A stretch of 50,303 nucleotides of DNA from Candidatus Anaerobiospirillum merdipullorum (GTDB lineage Bacteria > Pseudomonadota > Gammaproteobacteria > Enterobacterales > Succinivibrionaceae), in NCBI GenBank assembly GCA_018883895.1, contig JAHLFG010000088.1, positions 1 through 50,303 on the forward strand. Direction: 5' to 3'. Below the pieces are notes generated by a model. The model saw nothing but the letters and a program-made list of their open reading frames with translations, had not been told where the DNA came from and made no database searches. Positions 1 through 7,903 of this stretch are shown here, piece by piece; position 1 is the first letter of the stretch, and each line of letters begins with the position of its first letter. The position numbers and the translations under genes are program-made.

Positions 1-96
1 GGAGTAAGCTGCAGGAAATTAAAGCTTGTTGAGAAGCGCAGAACCTATTTAACAGAAATTAGATTCCAGGAGGGCGGCAATTCCTCCCCCGCTTAA
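1..96 (+). CDS. possible 3' end of an IS200/IS605-type tnpB gene (partial)
   Basis: An open frame runs in from the window edge and stops with TAA at 94-96; its last residues read QEGGNSSPA. The stop falls inside the hairpin at 80-120. In IS200/IS605-family elements the 3' end of tnpB commonly overlaps the right-end hairpin, and that arrangement is the main reason for this call. The 31 visible residues are basic and polar but carry no catalytic motif, because the RuvC-like and zinc-finger parts would lie upstream of the window. It could equally be a chance open frame. Confidence 0.4.
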   Translation, partial: GVSCRKLKLVEKRRTYLTEIRFQEGGNSSPA

Positions 97-120
97 GAAG
101 CGGGGGTCTCCTTGCCGTAA
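79..120 (+). mobile_element. hairpin resembling the right end of an IS200/IS605-type element
   Basis: CGGCAA at 75-80 and TTGCCG at 113-118 are inverted copies. They enclose CCCCCGCTT and AAGCGGGGG, a 9-bp perfect stem with a 3-base loop, separated from the outer stem by unpaired bases. A two-storey hairpin with a bulge at a boundary is typical of the subterminal ends of IS200/IS605 elements, where it also forms the 3' part of the guide-type RNA of TnpB. It ends only a few bases before the first codons of gltS, so the element appears to have inserted right at the 5' end of that gene. No left end is visible. Confidence 0.45.
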
Positions 121-121
121 C

Positions 122-1348
122 TTGATGAATATGGATACCGCGGATATAGCATTCAGCTACACTTTTGGCATGCAAGAAACGGTGGCTATTGCAGTGATAC
201 TACTGCTAATTGGCCGCTGGATTAAGAGCTGGATTGAACCACTAAGACGCTTTTATATCCCCGCTCCGGTAGTTGGTGGTATCGTCTTTTCGCTTGGTAC
301 CCTCTTAGGTCATGAATTACATCTCTTCCAATTTACCTTTGATCAATCCCTCAAAAATCTTTTAATGCTCGCCTTCTTTACTACGGTGGGCTTTGCAGCC
401 AGCTTTCGCATGTTATTGCGCGGCGGACTTAGCGTATCGATTTTCCTGTTATGCTCTATTTTGCTCATTGTGTGCCAAAACTCCTTGGGCATTGCTTTAG
501 CCACCGCTTTTGATCTCAATCCTTTAATGGGTCTGGCAGCTGGCTCCATTGCGCTTACCGGCGGTCATGGCACGGCAGCGGCTTTTGGCCCGGAATTGAT
601 TAAAGCCGGACTTGATGCCGGTCTATCTGTTTCGGTGGCGGCGGCAACCTTTGGTTTGGTGGCCGGTTGTATGATTGGCGGCCCGGTGGGCAAGCGCTTG
701 ATGCAACGCTGGAACCTTAAAGGTGGCGATAGAAGTGCCGATAATACGGAAATGGTAGAAGGCAAGCTGACCCATGAACAAAAGAACATCAATGAGACGC
801 TGCTGTTTAAGGCGGTGGCTTACATCATTGTCTGCATGGGCATCGGGCATTTCATTATCTTGGGTATTTCCAAATTAGATATCGTGTTGCCAGCCTATTT
901 AGGTCCGATGATGGTAGCGGCCGCGGTACGCAATTTCCTTGATCTTAGCCATAAGCAATTGCCCTTACATTCCATCAACGTGGTGGGTAATATTGCACTC
1001 CAACTTTTCTTAGCCATCGCGCTGATGACCTTAAATTTATGGGAATTAGCTGCCTTGGCGGTGCCGCTTATCACCATTTTGTTGGCGCAGACCTTATTAA
1101 TGGCAGTCTTTGCCTATGTGGTGACTTTTAGATTGATGGGACGGGACTATGATGCGGCAGTAATTGCCACCGGTCACTGCGGCTTTGGTTTAGGTGCCAC
1201 ACCTAATGCGATGGCCAATATGGAGACCTTTACCGGCGCTAATGGCTATTCGCCTAAGGCCTTCTTCGTGGTGCCCATTGTCGGCGCGCTCTTTATCGAC
1301 TTCGTCAACGCCACGGTGCTGACTATCTTTATTGGCTTTTTAGCCTAA
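122..1348 (+). CDS. gltS: sodium/glutamate symporter GltS
   Basis: Inner-membrane carrier that imports glutamate with sodium. The protein (408 aa) matches GltS along its whole length: two pseudo-repeats of hydrophobic segments, the reentrant-loop sequence GSIALTGGHGTAAAFG near residue 140, and GHCGFGLGATPNAMANM near 350, the paired Gly-rich loops that bind substrate. E. coli GltS has 401 residues. The start is uncertain: TTG at 122, ATG at 125, ATG at 131 and ATG at 170 are all in frame, and none has a clear ribosome site because an IS-like hairpin lies directly upstream. Alignment from memory with E. coli makes 131 or 170 plausible. Expression may now depend on transcription reading out of the element. 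A bidirectional terminator follows. Confidence 0.93.
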   Translation: MMNMDTADIAFSYTFGMQETVAIAVILLLIGRWIKSWIEPLRRFYIPAPVVGGIVFSLGTLLGHELHLFQFTFDQSLKNLLMLAFFTTVGFAASFRMLLRGGLSVSIFLLCSILLIVCQNSLGIALATAFDLNPLMGLAAGSIALTGGHGTAAAFGPELIKAGLDAGLSVSVAAATFGLVAGCMIGGPVGKRLMQRWNLKGGDRSADNTEMVEGKLTHEQKNINETLLFKAVAYIIVCMGIGHFIILGISKLDIVLPAYLGPMMVAAAVRNFLDLSHKQLPLHSINVVGNIALQLFLAIALMTLNLWELAALAVPLITILLAQTLLMAVFAYVVTFRLMGRDYDAAVIATGHCGFGLGATPNAMANMETFTGANGYSPKAFFVVPIVGALFIDFVNATVLTIFIGFLA

Positions 1349-1359
1349 TGGATAAATAA

Positions 1360-1376
1360 CCCCGGAAAATCCGGGG
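1360..1376. terminator. hairpin between convergent gltS and the COG0523 GTPase gene
   Basis: CCCCGGA and TCCGGGG form a perfect 7-bp stem with an AAA loop. It lies 12 bases after the gltS stop and about 25 bases beyond the end of the convergent gene. The trailing sequence is only moderately T-rich on either side, so termination efficiency is uncertain. Confidence 0.6.
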
Positions 1377-1401
1377 TAGTCTTTACGCTGAGTCTTAAGC
1401 T

Positions 1402-2556
1402 TTAAGCCTGATTATTGTCAGTTGCGCTGCCTGACAGATCGGCGGCATCAATAATTTGCTGATAGTAAGCCAGCGATGCCTCATCCGGATGCTCGAGCGC
1501 CTGTTTAAAGATATGCTCAATTTGCTCTTTAACCGTAGCCCGGACAATAAAGACTAACTTACTGACCTGTTCATTGTCAGGCCAGCTGTCAAGCTCGGTT
1601 AAAGGATAGAGTGAGCCTTGCACGCCGTGAATAATCACCGGCTTGTCTTGCCCCTTTAAGTTCAAAATGCCCTTAATGCGCAAAATGCTGTCGCCATACT
1701 GTTGCTGCACTAAGCTGATGGCAGCAAGGAGCGCTAAAGGCTCTAACGGCTCCTTTACCACTAAGGAGAAACTTTCAATATTGGAGTGGGCAATGATCTT
1801 AGGCTTGGCCAGTCCCAAAGAATCTCCTACCGTGGCCGGACGGAAGGGGGAGGCAATGCTCTTGTCCTGATAGGATAGCCATTGCTTGACCATATCAATA
1901 TTTTGCGTGCGATCTTCGCGATAAGGGCCGATTTCCTGTACCACAGTCGGGCTAATGCGTCCGTTTAAGACCGGGTAAATCTTGGCGGAGTGATTGATGT
2001 GCTGTGCGGCCTCGGCAATGGCATCAATTTCATCGGCATCGACTAAATCGGTCTTGGAAATAAGGATTAAGTCGGCAAGAGCAATCTGCTTTACCGCCTC
2101 ATACTGCTTTTTTAATTGCTCACGAATATGCTCGGCATCCAAAATGGTAATGGTACCGTTATAGCGATAGTGCTGCATTAAAAAGTCATCACCCCCTAAG
2201 GTAGAGATGACGCCCGCCGGATCAGCAAGGCCGGTGGTCTCAATGAGCACGCGATTGAAGGCTGGCATTTGTCCCCGTTGGGCTTTGATGTAATTGGTGG
2301 CCAAAGCATCCACCAATTCACCTTGTAAGGTGCAGCAAATGCACCCTGAGCCTAAGAGCACGACGGTGTCATCTACCGCCTGTACCAATTCATGATCAAG
2401 GCCCACATCGCCAAATTCATTGATAAGGACTAAGGTGTCTTTAAATTCCGGAGTATTGACCCAATGGTTAAGCAGGGTGGTTTTGCCGCTGCCTAAAAAA
2501 CCGGTAATGATGTTAACTGGAATCAGTTGCTCTTCTTCCACAATGATATCGCTCAT
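1402..2556 (-). CDS. COG0523/CobW-family G3E GTPase (YjiA/ZagA-like metallochaperone)
   Basis: Nucleotide-dependent metal chaperone of the G3E GTPase family. The P-loop GFLGSGKTT is at residues 19-27, the metal-binding CICC motif at 72-75, IETTGLADPAGV follows as the Walker B region, and SKTDLVD is the guanine-specificity motif. The C-terminal CobW_C domain is seen around ILRIKGILNLKG. Length (384 aa) is somewhat above YjiA (318). There is no His-rich loop of the kind found in nickel or cobalamin members, and no cobalamin or nitrile-hydratase gene nearby, so the metal is likely zinc by family knowledge only. It lies 104 bp downstream of the pldB-like gene on the same strand, with a possible promoter of its own in between. 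Confidence 0.85.
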   Translation of the reverse strand: MSDIIVEEEQLIPVNIITGFLGSGKTTLLNHWVNTPEFKDTLVLINEFGDVGLDHELVQAVDDTVVLLGSGCICCTLQGELVDALATNYIKAQRGQMPAFNRVLIETTGLADPAGVISTLGGDDFLMQHYRYNGTITILDAEHIREQLKKQYEAVKQIALADLILISKTDLVDADEIDAIAEAAQHINHSAKIYPVLNGRISPTVVQEIGPYREDRTQNIDMVKQWLSYQDKSIASPFRPATVGDSLGLAKPKIIAHSNIESFSLVVKEPLEPLALLAAISLVQQQYGDSILRIKGILNLKGQDKPVIIHGVQGSLYPLTELDSWPDNEQVSKLVFIVRATVKEQIEHIFKQALEHPDEASLAYYQQIIDAADLSGSATDNNQA

Positions 2557-2616
2557 GTGTCATACCCCACTAAAAACTGCCCCCGACCATGGTGGGCAGA
2601 GAAAACTACGGGGCAT

Positions 2617-2622
2617 ATTATA
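2617..2622 (-). promoter_or_regulatory. candidate -10 box for the COG0523 GTPase gene
   Basis: The minus strand reads TATAAT here, about 60 bases before the start codon of the GTPase gene. It is flanked by two direct copies of CCATGGTGG (2588-2596 and 2631-2639). No good -35 sits at 16-18 bp, so any promoter would probably need an activator or be weak. Confidence 0.35.
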
Positions 2623-2660
2623 GCCCACGCCATGGTGGTCAGCTGATGGCGGCGGGGCGG

Positions 2661-3620
2661 CTAATTTAACAGAAAGCTTAAGGCACGACTTAAGATTGGG
2701 TTGCGGTAGGCATCTATCTCATTGAGAATGTCGTGATAGGCGTTACTGATGCGCACATACTGCGGAGGGATTTCATCGCGGGCATGAGCTTGCATTAAGG
2801 CAGCGCAATGTGGGGTGGAGACGATATGATCTTCCCCGGCGCTGGCACAAAGAACCGGAATGGTAAACTCAAATTTGCTACGGCGTAATTGCAGTTGCTT
2901 AAGTAAAGCCTCACGTACAAAGCCATAGGTGGGACCTGCCAAAGCTTTATCGGGATGGGCGGCATAGTAGTCATGATAAAACTCATAGCGCACCTTGCTG
3001 TGGGAGTGCACATTCTCCTCAAAGGGTACTTTTTGGTACTCGCGCCCGTGGGGGGTATAGCAGGTCTTAAAGTAAGGGAGCGCTCCGACAATTTTGACTA
3101 AAGCGCGTAATATCGGTTCAGGCAGATTAAAGGCCGGCCAAAAATAGGGGGCAATTAAGGCCATGCGTTTGGGCTTATGGGTGCCATACACATAGAGATC
3201 GGTACTAATAAGCCCGCCTAACGAAAAGCCCATTAAACTGTAATCTTTAATTGAGAGCTCTTCTAAGATGAACTCAACATCATGCCGATAAAGATTGAAG
3301 TCATCAATATGGCATTTCAGGGTGCCGGGAATGGTCTTGGTGGAATCGCCTTGGCCACGCACAAAGGTAATGACAATACGATAGGGTAAGTTACGCATGC
3401 TATAGAGAAACTCGGCATATTTATGCTCCGTTTCAGCCCGTCCCGGGACAATGACTAAGGTGCGCTCATAGTTATCTGGGCGTAGCTCAATGGCACTTAG
3501 AGTCAGCTCTGGGCTATGCTTGATTTGATGGTGGCGCACTACTGCAAGGTAAAAATCCTCAATGGCACCTTGGTTTACCGTCAAATCTTGCTCAACGCTC
3601 AGGGGAAATGTTTGTGCCAT
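2661..3620 (-). CDS. pldB: PldB-like alpha/beta hydrolase (lysophospholipase)
   Basis: Serine hydrolase of the alpha/beta fold, probably cleaving the acyl chain of lysophospholipids. The nucleophile elbow GFSLGG puts Ser at residue 133. AGEDHIV supplies Asp264 and NAYHDIL supplies His296, completing the triad. VPGRAETEHKYAEF at 58-71 and VRGQGDS at 87-93 match the PldB signatures VICPGRIES and HRGQGRS of E. coli. There is no signal peptide. The gene follows spoT by 50 bp on the same strand and may be co-transcribed with it. Its ribosome site (AAGGAG) sits in the 3' arm of a 9-bp inverted repeat, described separately. Substrate is inferred from the family only. Confidence 0.78.
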   Translation of the reverse strand: MAQTFPLSVEQDLTVNQGAIEDFYLAVVRHHQIKHSPELTLSAIELRPDNYERTLVIVPGRAETEHKYAEFLYSMRNLPYRIVITFVRGQGDSTKTIPGTLKCHIDDFNLYRHDVEFILEELSIKDYSLMGFSLGGLISTDLYVYGTHKPKRMALIAPYFWPAFNLPEPILRALVKIVGALPYFKTCYTPHGREYQKVPFEENVHSHSKVRYEFYHDYYAAHPDKALAGPTYGFVREALLKQLQLRRSKFEFTIPVLCASAGEDHIVSTPHCAALMQAHARDEIPPQYVRISNAYHDILNEIDAYRNPILSRALSFLLN

Positions 3621-3667
3621 AAGTACTCCTTTGCTCTTGCCAAGGCTAGCATGCGCATGGAGTACTT
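3621..3667 (-). promoter_or_regulatory. inverted repeat burying the ribosome site of the pldB-like gene
   Basis: On the minus strand AAGTACTCC begins four bases after the spoT stop codon and its exact complement GGAGTACTT ends at the ATG of the next gene. The second arm contains the GGAG ribosome site. The 29-base loop has a further self-complementary core (GCATGC). The hairpin would occlude translation initiation unless opened. Confidence 0.45.
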
Positions 3668-3670
3668 GTT

Positions 3671-5887
3671 TTAGCGTTGTCTGAAGATCTTAAGCACGTT
3701 GGGAATGGCTTTGATACGGCGAATGACACCGGCCAAATGCAGTCGATCGCGCACCGTTACCGTCAGACGAATGATGTAAATATTATCGTCCTTGATTTCG
3801 GAGTTGATGCTTTCAATACGCGAGCCTGCCAAATCCACCGCATTTGAGATCTCAGAAAGGATGCCTTGCCGATTTTCAAGCTCAATGCGCAGACCAGTCT
3901 GGAAATCCATATTCGCAGTAACCGATTGATCCCATTCTACCTGTAAAAACTTATCAGGATCTTTATCTTGATCACGAATATTAAGGCAATTGTAATTATG
4001 AATTACCAGGCCCTTGCCCGGGGTGATATGGGCAATAATATGGTCGCCCGGGATGGGCTGACAGCATTGGGCAAAGGTAAAGGGTAGACCGCCGGTACCG
4101 ATGATAGGCTGCCGCTTTTCATCCGGGATTGGCAGATCGTCCTGCAAGCGGCGCGCGACAATGATAGTAAGTAAATTGCCCAAGGCAATATCAATGAGCA
4201 GATGATTAAGATCCGGCTCTTTGAACTCCTTTAAGACCGTGGCAATCTTATCGGCGGCAATTTCATCTAGGCGCACGCCTTTGAGGGTATTTTGTAACAG
4301 ACGACGGCCAATTAAGACGCATTCCTGACCCTTAAGGCCCTTTAAGTACTGTCTAATCTTCGAGCGGGCCTTGGAGGTTACCGCAGATGACAGCCACATT
4401 GCTGAAGGCTGGGCATTGGGAGAGGTGATAATCTCCACTGTTTGCCCAGATTCAAGGGCACGCGATAACGGGAACATACGATGATTGACGCGTGCACCAA
4501 TGCAATGCTGGCCAATATCGCTATGCACGGCATAAGCAAAGTCCACCGGAGTGGCGCCGGCCGGCAGGTCATAGATCTTACCTTCCGGGGTGAAGACATA
4601 GATGGCATCCGGGAAGAGATCTGTTTTGACGTTTTCGATAAATTCCTGCGAGGAGGAGGCACTTTGCTGTAGATCGATGAGGTTTTTAATCCAGCGCTGG
4701 GCATTCTTTCGTGCCGCGGTGGAGGTAGGCTCCGAGCCATTTTCCTTATAGGACCAATGCGCCGCTACACCGCGGGCAGACATTTGATCCATATATTCTG
4801 TGCGTATTTGTACCTCAACCGGTACGCCATGGGGGCCTACAAGAGAGGTATGAAGCGACTGATAGCCGTTAATTTTAGGCACAGCAATATAGTCTTTAAA
4901 CAAACCCGGGCGAGGCTTGAATAAATTATGCATCTGCCCTAAGACGCGATAGCAGGTATCAACATCGTTAACGACAATGCGAAAACCGTAGACATCCATG
5001 ATCTCGCGAAATTGCAGCTCTTTATTGACCATCTTTTTGTAGATGGAATAGATGCGCTTTTCGCGGCCTAAAACGCGGGCCGGGATCTTAACTTCGGCCA
5101 GGCGTTTTTTAATCGCCTCAATGATGGTATTGACGACTTCTTTACGATTATTGCGTGCTTTGGTCACGGCCGCCTTGAGCACGCGATAACGCATCGGATA
5201 GAGGGCGGCTAAGCCTAATTCCTCAAGTTCAACCTTGATATCAGAAATGCCCAAACGATTGGCAATCGGGGCAAAAATATCGAGGGTTTCACGGGCAATG
5301 CGCTTGCGTTTGTCCGGGCGCAGATTGCCAAGAGTGCGCATATTGTGCGTGCGGTCAGCAAGCTTAATTAAGATGACGCGAATATCGCGCGTCATGGCCA
5401 AGATCATCTTACGAAAGTTTTCAGCTTGCGCCTCGCGATAGTCATGAAAGCGTAATTTATCAAGCTTGGTGACGCCATTTACCAACTCCATCACCGTAGG
5501 ACCAAATTCACGCTTGATATCTTCTTGCGTGACAAAGGTGTCTTCAACGGTGTCATGCAAGAGCGCAGCGGCGATGCTTTCGGCATCTAAATGCATTTGC
5601 GCAATGATGATGGCGACGGCCACGGGATGGATGATATAGGGTTCACCCGAGGCACGCTTTTGCCCGTCATGGGCACGATCGGCAGTGATAAAGGCCTTAT
5701 CGATAAAAGGCAGGCGCTCAGGATCGAGATAGGAGCAACACAGCTCCCGCAAAGGAACGTAGACGGCTAAATTAGGTGAGGATCGTACTGCTTCCGGAGG
5801 CGCAGGATAAACGCGCGCTTCCTGTTTGGGCGGGGCAATATGGGGTGCCCCGGCGGGTTTATTTGCAATATAGTTTTCCTCACCCAT
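3671..5887 (-). CDS. spoT: bifunctional (p)ppGpp synthetase/hydrolase SpoT
   Basis: Makes and degrades the stringent-response alarmones. Domains in order: HD hydrolase (HPVAVAIIIAQMHLD and LLHDTVEDT, about residues 85-120), the synthetase region (EKRIYSIYKKMV, VYGFRIVV, then NGYQSLHTSL), TGS (DAIYVFTPEGKIYDLPAG, about 425-480), and a C-terminal ACT domain (RQGILSEISNAVDLAG). The HD motif is intact, so hydrolase activity is expected. Length is 738 aa against 702 in E. coli; the difference is a Pro/Ala-rich N-terminal extension of about 39 residues. The start is supported by TGAGG six bases before the ATG. It follows rpoZ by 44 bp, as in the enteric gmk-rpoZ-spoT cluster, but trmH and recG do not follow here. 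Confidence 0.95.
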   Translation of the reverse strand: MGEENYIANKPAGAPHIAPPKQEARVYPAPPEAVRSSPNLAVYVPLRELCCSYLDPERLPFIDKAFITADRAHDGQKRASGEPYIIHPVAVAIIIAQMHLDAESIAAALLHDTVEDTFVTQEDIKREFGPTVMELVNGVTKLDKLRFHDYREAQAENFRKMILAMTRDIRVILIKLADRTHNMRTLGNLRPDKRKRIARETLDIFAPIANRLGISDIKVELEELGLAALYPMRYRVLKAAVTKARNNRKEVVNTIIEAIKKRLAEVKIPARVLGREKRIYSIYKKMVNKELQFREIMDVYGFRIVVNDVDTCYRVLGQMHNLFKPRPGLFKDYIAVPKINGYQSLHTSLVGPHGVPVEVQIRTEYMDQMSARGVAAHWSYKENGSEPTSTAARKNAQRWIKNLIDLQQSASSSQEFIENVKTDLFPDAIYVFTPEGKIYDLPAGATPVDFAYAVHSDIGQHCIGARVNHRMFPLSRALESGQTVEIITSPNAQPSAMWLSSAVTSKARSKIRQYLKGLKGQECVLIGRRLLQNTLKGVRLDEIAADKIATVLKEFKEPDLNHLLIDIALGNLLTIIVARRLQDDLPIPDEKRQPIIGTGGLPFTFAQCCQPIPGDHIIAHITPGKGLVIHNYNCLNIRDQDKDPDKFLQVEWDQSVTANMDFQTGLRIELENRQGILSEISNAVDLAGSRIESINSEIKDDNIYIIRLTVTVRDRLHLAGVIRRIKAIPNVLKIFRQR

Positions 5888-5931
5888 GAAAACCTCAGAT
5901 CACATAAGACAGATCTGCACAGCAGCGCAGA

Positions 5932-6216
5932 TTAGTTAAACATTTCAGCGCCGTCGATCGGGGCAAATTCACTATCATGCGGCTGCAGATTGGCATTAGC
6001 CTGATCTTTATGATCCTGCTTGTCTAAGAATTCTTCAGTGATTAAGCCTTCTTCGATTTCGCGTAGCGCAATCACGGTGGGTTTGTCGTTCTCCTCATCT
6101 ACGAGCGGCTTGCTGCCATTTACTGAAATTTGGCGGGCGCGACGCGCGGCGATGAGCACAAGATCAAAGCGATTGCCGATCTTGGCAACGGCATCCTCAA
6201 CAGTAACTCTTGCCAT
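5932..6216 (-). CDS. rpoZ: RNA polymerase omega subunit
   Basis: Small RNA polymerase subunit that aids assembly of beta' and, in E. coli, forms part of a ppGpp binding site. [20 protein letters not shown] and AARRARQI are the omega signature, with Ala-Arg-Arg-Ala-Arg-Gln in the conserved helix. The length of 94 aa compares with 91 in E. coli; the acidic tail is longer and ends MFN. Being next to spoT fits the shared role in ppGpp signalling. A 12-bp hairpin lies upstream between it and gmk, so it probably has its own promoter in the 186-bp gap. Confidence 0.95.
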   Translation of the reverse strand: MARVTVEDAVAKIGNRFDLVLIAARRARQISVNGSKPLVDEENDKPTVIALREIEEGLITEEFLDKQDHKDQANANLQPHDSEFAPIDGAEMFN

Positions 6217-6354
6217 TAATAAATAACCTCAAGATAAAGGGGAAAAATCAGCCCTCTATTTTACAATAAAGCGACACATTTTGGCGATCCGCTTGGATTT
6301 GATTGCACGCAGATCCTAAAAATTGGCCACGGATCGATAGTCTTTTTGCATTAT

Positions 6355-6384
6355 AGCCCAAATTTAAGCCTATAAATTTGGGCT
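6355..6384 (-). terminator. 12-bp hairpin between gmk and rpoZ
   Basis: AGCCCAAATTTA and TAAATTTGGGCT form a perfect 12-bp stem with a 6-base loop, 18 bases beyond the gmk stop codon. On the minus strand there is no clean T-run after it, so it may be a partial terminator or an RNA-processing/stability element separating gmk from rpoZ-spoT. Confidence 0.5.
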
Positions 6385-6402
6385 TGTGCACCTTAAAGCG
6401 CT

Positions 6403-7050
6403 TTATGCGTCTTCAGGGACATAGCCTGCAGTCAGGTCGGCAAGCAAGGATGCTTGGCGCTGTTGTTGCTTGGCAAGCTCCACACGCTTGGACAGGATGA
6501 TGGCGCGCAACTGCAGGAGAGCGGTATCAAAATCATCATTGACTATCACATAGTCATATTCCTGATAGTGCGAGATCTCACGCTGTGCCTTGTGCATGCG
6601 ATCGGCAATCACCTCCGCGCTATCCCGTCCGCGGCTGTTTAATCTACGCTCCAATTCTTTTAGTGAAGGCGGTAGAATAAAGATGCTACAGACATTGTTT
6701 ACTTGTGCTCTTATTTTGCGCGCCCCTTGCCAATCGATGTCTAGGAGCACATCCTTGCCCTCATTAATCCATTTTTCGGCGTTTTCACGGGAAGTGCCGT
6801 AGTAGTGATCAAAGACTTGGGCGTATTCAAAGAAAGCGCCACGGGCAATTAAGGCTTCAAATTCTTCCTTGGAGACAAAGTGATAGGTAACCCCGTCCGC
6901 ATCCCCAGGGCGCATGTCGCGGGTGGTGTGCGAGATGGACAGGCGCAGGCTGTCATCTAAATTAAAGCGCTTTAAGAGCGCATCAATTAAGGAAGATTTA
7001 CCGGCTCCACTAGGGGCGGAAATGATAAATAAAGTACCTACGGCAGTCAT
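6403..7050 (-). CDS. gmk: guanylate kinase
   Basis: Phosphorylates GMP to GDP with ATP. The P-loop SAPSGAGKSS is at residues 11-20; SISHTTRDMRPGDADGVTYHFV carries the GMP-binding Arg/Tyr region, and DIDWQGARKIR follows. Length 215 aa against 207 in E. coli. The ATG overlaps the engB stop by 4 bases (ATGA), so the two are translationally coupled. Next downstream are rpoZ and spoT, the conserved enteric cluster; guanine-nucleotide supply beside ppGpp metabolism is the usual setting. Confidence 0.96.
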   Translation of the reverse strand: MTAVGTLFIISAPSGAGKSSLIDALLKRFNLDDSLRLSISHTTRDMRPGDADGVTYHFVSKEEFEALIARGAFFEYAQVFDHYYGTSRENAEKWINEGKDVLLDIDWQGARKIRAQVNNVCSIFILPPSLKELERRLNSRGRDSAEVIADRMHKAQREISHYQEYDYVIVNDDFDTALLQLRAIILSKRVELAKQQQRQASLLADLTAGYVPEDA

Positions 7051-7673
7051 GCAGGATCCTCAGGATTTAAGGTCATAAACCAAGAAGTAAGGATGGCGCG
7101 GGTTTCGGCAATGCCGATTTTGCGTAGCGCCGAGAACGGAATAATGGTGAAATTACCGCCAAATTCGCTTAACAAGTCGCGCACCTGTGCAGCTGCTTGG
7201 CGGCGGGCATTCGTGCCTAATTTATCGGCCTTAGTAAGCAAGATAAGCGCCGGTAAATTGGCTGCAAGCGACCAGTCGATAATTAAACGATCATGATCTT
7301 TAAGCGGGTGGCGAATATCCATGGTCACCACAATGCCGCGCAGAGCCTGACGTTTTTGCAAATAGGCGCTTAAAGATTTTTGCCAATCGCGTTTCATGCT
7401 TTCCGAGACGGCCGCATAGCCGTAGCCTGGCAAGTCGACTAAGCAACATTGCGGGGCGACCTCAAAAAGATTGATAAGGCGCGTGCGTCCGGGCGTGCGC
7501 GAGGTCTTAGCCAAACCTTGTTGATCGCAAATGGCATTTAAAGCCGAGCTTTTTCCGGAATTGGAACGGCCGGCAAAGGCAATTTCCACCCCGGCATCGG
7601 GCGGTAAATGCTTAAGATCGGGCGAGGAGGTCAGAAAGCGCGTCTTTCTGAAGTCAAGCATGGTTTCGCTCAT
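7047..7673 (-). CDS. engB: ribosome biogenesis GTPase EngB (YihA/YsxC)
   Basis: Essential GTPase for late 50S subunit assembly. G1 is FAGRSNSGKSSALN, the switch I region is SRTPGRTRLINLFEV, G3 is VDLPGYGYAAV and G4 is LTKADKLG; all are intact. Length 208 aa is normal. It overlaps gmk by 4 bases. The gene has a leader of roughly 130 bases with nested inverted repeats, reported separately. In E. coli yihA stands near polA and spf; pairing with gmk is a local arrangement. Confidence 0.95.
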   Translation of the reverse strand: MSETMLDFRKTRFLTSSPDLKHLPPDAGVEIAFAGRSNSGKSSALNAICDQQGLAKTSRTPGRTRLINLFEVAPQCCLVDLPGYGYAAVSESMKRDWQKSLSAYLQKRQALRGIVVTMDIRHPLKDHDRLIIDWSLAANLPALILLTKADKLGTNARRQAAAQVRDLLSEFGGNFTIIPFSALRKIGIAETRAILTSWFMTLNPEDPA

Positions 7674-7730
7674 GCGTGGTAAATCTCTTGTTAGGGGTGA
7701 ATTAGTTGCTACCTTTTTAAGGTAGGTTCA

Positions 7731-7797
7731 GTAGCGTCGGACCACGCTTGCGGTTTTATCCCCAGGTCAAGGTGGTTTTTGGGTGTTTTAGCGCTAC
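7731..7797 (-). promoter_or_regulatory. structured leader candidate upstream of engB
   Basis: AGTAGCG (7731-7737) and CGCTACT (7791-7797) are exact complements and enclose a second pair (ACCAC/GTGGT). A further small hairpin (TACCTT/AAGGTA) lies at about 7710-7725. A TATAAT on the minus strand at 7808-7813 would start transcription just before this structure. No riboswitch class is recognised. Confidence 0.35.
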
Positions 7798-7869
7798 TAA
7801 AACTACCATTATACCGACTTTTGTTGGTGTAAGTTTAAGTACTTAGCTTGAAAGAAGGGGGAGGTGAGT

Positions 7870-7893
7870 CCTGCCCGCGATTTGGCGGGCAGG
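7870..7893 (-). terminator. hairpin after ntrC
   Basis: CCTGCCCGC and GCGGGCAGG form a perfect 9-bp stem with a 6-base loop, 10 bases beyond the ntrC stop. The following minus-strand sequence is pyrimidine-rich rather than a pure T-run. Confidence 0.6.
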
Positions 7894-7903
7894 AAAGTAT
7901 GTG

